Assembly: GCA_023145535.1 (NCBI GenBank)
Contig: JAGLDQ010000138.1
Location: forward strand, 1 to 8,357
Direction: 5' to 3'
Length of the DNA: 8,357 nt
From: Cocleimonas sp.
Lineage (GTDB): Bacteria; Pseudomonadota; Gammaproteobacteria; Thiotrichales; Thiotrichaceae
How positions within the stretch are numbered: position 1 is the stretch's first letter; each line of letters starts with the position of its first letter. The position numbers were made by a program, and so were the translations under genes. The notes under the pieces were generated by a model, which saw nothing but the letters and a program-made list of their open reading frames with translations, was not told the DNA's origin and did not search any database. Positions 6,801-8,357 of this stretch are shown piece by piece.

Positions 6801-7700
6801 ATGATTATGTGTTTCTACCTTCATAAGCATATGCACTTTTTCATCGTGATAGGCATATTGTTGTGTCTCTGTGCTGGGAAAAAAACGTGTCGCTTGCGCG
6901 CCTTCAATCACCGAAGCATTGTCCTTATAGGCGGATAAAACACCTTCTGGTGCTTGATGATAAGTATTACGAATCATCCCAAAGAGGGTTTGCGCTTTAG
7001 GCTTGCCATCAATGACCCAATCGGCATTAAATATTTTATGACGACAATGCTCAGAATTAGCCTGTGCAAACATCATTAGCTCGACATCAGTAGGATTGCG
7101 CCCTAATGCTTGATAGTTCTCCGCTAAATAATCAATTTCATCAGCTGATAGTGCGAGGCCTAGCTCAATATTGGCTTGTTGTAATGCGCCACGGGCATCT
7201 TCAGCAATATCGACCGACTTAAAGGGCGCAGGGTCTGCATTACTAAATAAAACTTCAGCGTCTGCAGCATCGCTCAATACTTGCTCCATCATGCGATCAT
7301 GTACTTTTGCGCTAATAAATTGTGAATCATCGACAGATAAGGCATCATCATTTTTAGTCTCAATAAAATAAGCAATGCCCCGCTCAACACGATCCACGGC
7401 TATGATGCCGCTATTATGCAAAATATCAGTGGCTTTACTAGACCAAGGAGAAATAGTGCCTGTGCGAGGAACAACCAAAAATAACGTACCCGCTGGTTTC
7501 GCATCATTATCCGACTCGCCATAATGCAATAACGCATCTAGATGCTGTTGCTCAATATCAGATAAACTTTGATTAGTTTTTACAAAATGCCAATAGCGAG
7601 TATGTATAGCTTGGATTTGTGGGAGGGAGGTTTGTAACGATTTCAATAACTTGTTTTTATTAAAATCAGAAAAAGCACGGTTTCCAGCAAGCATCATCAT
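3801..7700 (-). CDS. purL: Phosphoribosylformylglycinamidine synthase (single-chain FGAM synthase)
   Basis: ATP-dependent conversion of FGAR and glutamine to FGAM, the fourth step of purine synthesis (EC 6.3.5.3), cytosolic. Residue numbers count from the ATG at 7700 (1299 aa; E. coli has 1295). A PurS-like N-terminal domain (with PGTISPWSSKATDI in the full form) and a linker precede the synthetase core. The core shows KVETHNHP (294-301), HDVGAGG (503-509), PVGKDSLSMK (775-784) and HDRSDGG (887-893). A class I glutaminase domain starts near 1043, with nucleophile Cys1139 in GICNGCQ and the His1264/Glu1266 pair in HPERVFR. All catalytic residues are present. The start is uncertain: the frame extends to a TTG at 7712, and three tandem ATGs lie at 7700, 7697 and 7694, none with a good Shine-Dalgarno. 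Alignment with the E. coli N-terminus favours 7700. A G10 run lies at residues 1106-1109. Confidence 0.97.
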   Translation of the reverse strand: MMMLAGNRAFSDFNKNKLLKSLQTSLPQIQAIHTRYWHFVKTNQSLSDIEQQHLDALLHYGESDNDAKPAGTLFLVVPRTGTISPWSSKATDILHNSGIIAVDRVERGIAYFIETKNDDALSVDDSQFISAKVHDRMMEQVLSDAADAEVLFSNADPAPFKSVDIAEDARGALQQANIELGLALSADEIDYLAENYQALGRNPTDVELMMFAQANSEHCRHKIFNADWVIDGKPKAQTLFGMIRNTYHQAPEGVLSAYKDNASVIEGAQATRFFPSTETQQYAYHDEKVHMLMKVETHNHPTAISPFSGAATGSGGEIRDEGATGNGSKPKAGLCGFSVSNLKIPDYEQPWEREFGKPSRIDSALNIMLEGPIGAAAFNNEFGRPNLTGYFRTYEAEVPCAKGTEIRGYHKPIMLAGGVGNIRPDNIEKQDLPEGTAIIVLGGPAMLIGLGGGAASSMTSGASAENLDFASVQRGNPEMQRRCQEVIDRCVALGDNSPILSIHDVGAGGISNAIPEIINDAGRGGKIELRAVPNDEPGMAPMEIWSCEAQERYVLAIAADRLEQFETICQRERAIYAVVGASTNKQQLIVSDAHFDNAPVDIPMDVLLGNPPKMLRDVRHQTFHKPELVFDDIKLEEAIERVLSLPTVASKSFLITIGDRSITGMVNRDQMVGPWQVPVADVAVTATDYQSYTGEAMAIGERTPIALVNPAASGRMAIAEAITNIAAAKIGKISNIALSANWMAAAGHDGEEAALFDTVQAVGEALCPALGIVIPVGKDSLSMKTVWQEDGEDRAVTAPLSLLITAFAVVEDIRNTLTPELRTDKNDTDLIAIDLGKGKNRLAASALAQVYSQVGHHAPDLDEAATLIGFFAAIQTLNKEDKLLAYHDRSDGGLLATLAEMSFAGRSGITVQLDDLAKKPLEALFSEELGAVIQVHHRDTEDVLSVFREHDLGKHAHVIGKLNESDEIIFTWAEETIFQKSRTALQKTWSETSYRMQALRDNADCAKQEFERIDQTNDTGLFADLSYDPDENISAPFINTGVKPPMAILREQGVNGQIEMAAAFDRAGFQAVDVHMTDIISGKTSLNEFKGVVACGGFSYGDVLGAGGGWAKSILYNQRAKDEFSQFFAREDAFGLGICNGCQMFSQLRDLIPSASHWPRFYANLSEQFEARVAMVEVMESPSIFLQGMQGSKMPIPVAHGEGRAVFDTANESQNALDSGLVTLRYVDNAGQPTEQYPENPNGSPQGITGLTTEDGRFTIMMPHPERVFRTVTNSWHPDDWNEDAAWMRMFRNARVWVG

Positions 7701-7771
7701 AGTGTAAGCCAAGTCTTAATTTAAGAAGGGCGATAGCATAGTTCATATTGGTGATGTGTTGTATCTGCAAT

Positions 7772-7800
7772 ATTAAATTTTCTAGATTTTTCTCGAGCAA
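7772..7800 (-). promoter_or_regulatory. Candidate purL promoter
   Basis: On the minus strand, TTGCTC (7800-7795) and TTTAAT (7777-7772) are 17 bases apart and match the -35 and -10 consensus at 3/6 and 5/6. Transcription would start near 7765 and leave a leader of about 65 bases before the ATG at 7700. No sequence resembling the E. coli PurR operator is visible. Confidence 0.4.
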
Positions 7801-7894
7801 TCTCAGAGACCTGATAAATTTATTCACTACCAGACACTTTTGGTACTTTTTTCTGAATATGGAATGATAGTAGCCTAGTACCGAGCTTTAGTTT

Positions 7895-7923
7895 TTCAGT
7901 CTAACCGATAAATATGCTATAAC
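7895..7923 (+). promoter_or_regulatory. Candidate polA promoter with extended -10
   Basis: TGC followed directly by TATAAC (7915-7923) makes an extended -10 element (5/6 in the hexamer). A weak -35, TTCAGT, lies 17 bases upstream at 7895-7900. Transcription would start near 7930, about 30 bases before the polA ATG. Confidence 0.5.
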
Positions 7924-7959
7924 AGTTTCCCTCATTATTCCCCACGTAGCTTTCTTAAT

Positions 7960-8357
7960 ATGTCTGATAAAAACACTAACAAACCGTTAATTTTAGTGGA
8001 TGGGTCATCCTATTTATTCCGCGCCTTTTACGGTATTAAAGCACCCCTCACTGCCCCTGATGGAATGCGGACTAATGCTATTCATGGCGTATTGAGTATG
8101 TTAGATAGTCTGCGTAAAACTTATGAGCCGGAGCATATGGGAGTCGTCTTTGATGCCAAAGGAAAGACATTCCGTAATGATTTATATGCTGATTACAAAG
8201 CCAATCGTCCGCCCATGCCTGATGAGTTACGTGATCAAATCGAGCCATTGCTTGAAATTATCCGAGCGCAAGGCTATCCGCTCATGATAGAGCCTGATGT
8301 TGAGGCGGATGATGTGATTGGTACATTGGCCAGTCGTTACGAGGGCAAGGTGATTAT
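7960..8357 (+). CDS. polA: DNA polymerase I, N-terminal 5'-3' exonuclease part, truncated by the window edge
   Basis: DNA polymerase I removes RNA primers and fills gaps in replication and repair. Only 132 codons are present, all from the 5'-nuclease (FEN-like) domain. Visible motifs are LILVDGSSYLFRAFY (10-24) with metal-ligand Asp14, FDAKGKTFRNDLYADYKANR (64-83) and EADDVIG (115-121), whose acidic residues bind metal. All three match the E. coli PolA N-terminus closely, and the frame is still open at the right edge. The ATG at 7960 gives the usual N-terminal length, but no Shine-Dalgarno is recognisable in the bases before it. The polymerase domain is beyond the window, so whether the protein is full-length cannot be told. 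It is divergent from purL. Confidence 0.95.
   Translation, partial: MSDKNTNKPLILVDGSSYLFRAFYGIKAPLTAPDGMRTNAIHGVLSMLDSLRKTYEPEHMGVVFDAKGKTFRNDLYADYKANRPPMPDELRDQIEPLLEIIRAQGYPLMIEPDVEADDVIGTLASRYEGKVI

Noticed and set aside
1..8357. Mobile element, CRISPR, prophage or defence system
   Set aside because: No transposase, integrase, regularly spaced repeats or target-site duplications were seen. Nearly all the sequence is core metabolic or replication genes.

Overview
The window reads as ordinary chromosomal housekeeping DNA from a moderately AT-rich gammaproteobacterium. Three things suggest this: a single-chain PurL with a fused glutaminase domain, a free-standing homoserine dehydrogenase (not fused to aspartokinase) overlapping thrC, and a small Mth938/DUF498 (COG3737-type) gene next to hom. 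The genus cannot be fixed from sequence alone. A Pseudomonas/Xanthomonas-like arrangement in a lower-GC lineage (Thiotrichales, Methylophaga or Cycloclasticus type) is a guess.

Layout, left to right. (1) Bases 1-63, minus strand: the first 21 codons of an exported protein, running off the left edge. (2) Bases 64-462: about 400 AT-rich bases with no convincing gene, but with several inverted repeats. (3) 463-834, minus: a Mth938-like (DUF498) protein. (4) 835-957: a divergent promoter region with a perfect TATAAT box for hom. (5) 958-3737, plus: hom and thrC, overlapping by 4 bases in an ATGA junction. (6) 3738-3800: the convergent gap, with a 10-bp perfect hairpin that probably ends transcription from both sides. 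(7) 3801-7700, minus: purL. (8) 7701-7959: the divergent purL/polA control region, with one promoter candidate on each strand. (9) 7960 to the right edge, plus: the first 132 codons of polA.

Functionally, hom and thrC supply two of the three steps from aspartate semialdehyde to threonine; homoserine kinase (thrB) is not in the window. PurL carries out the fourth step of de novo purine synthesis. PolA is the replication and repair polymerase I. These are unrelated core functions in three separate transcription units.

I found no mobile element, CRISPR array, RNA gene, toxin-antitoxin pair or defence locus, and nothing that looks like a new system. The points most worth a second look are a 10-G homopolymer inside purL, just before its glutaminase active site; the foldable 400-base gap at the left; and the A7 run at the predicted hom transcription start.
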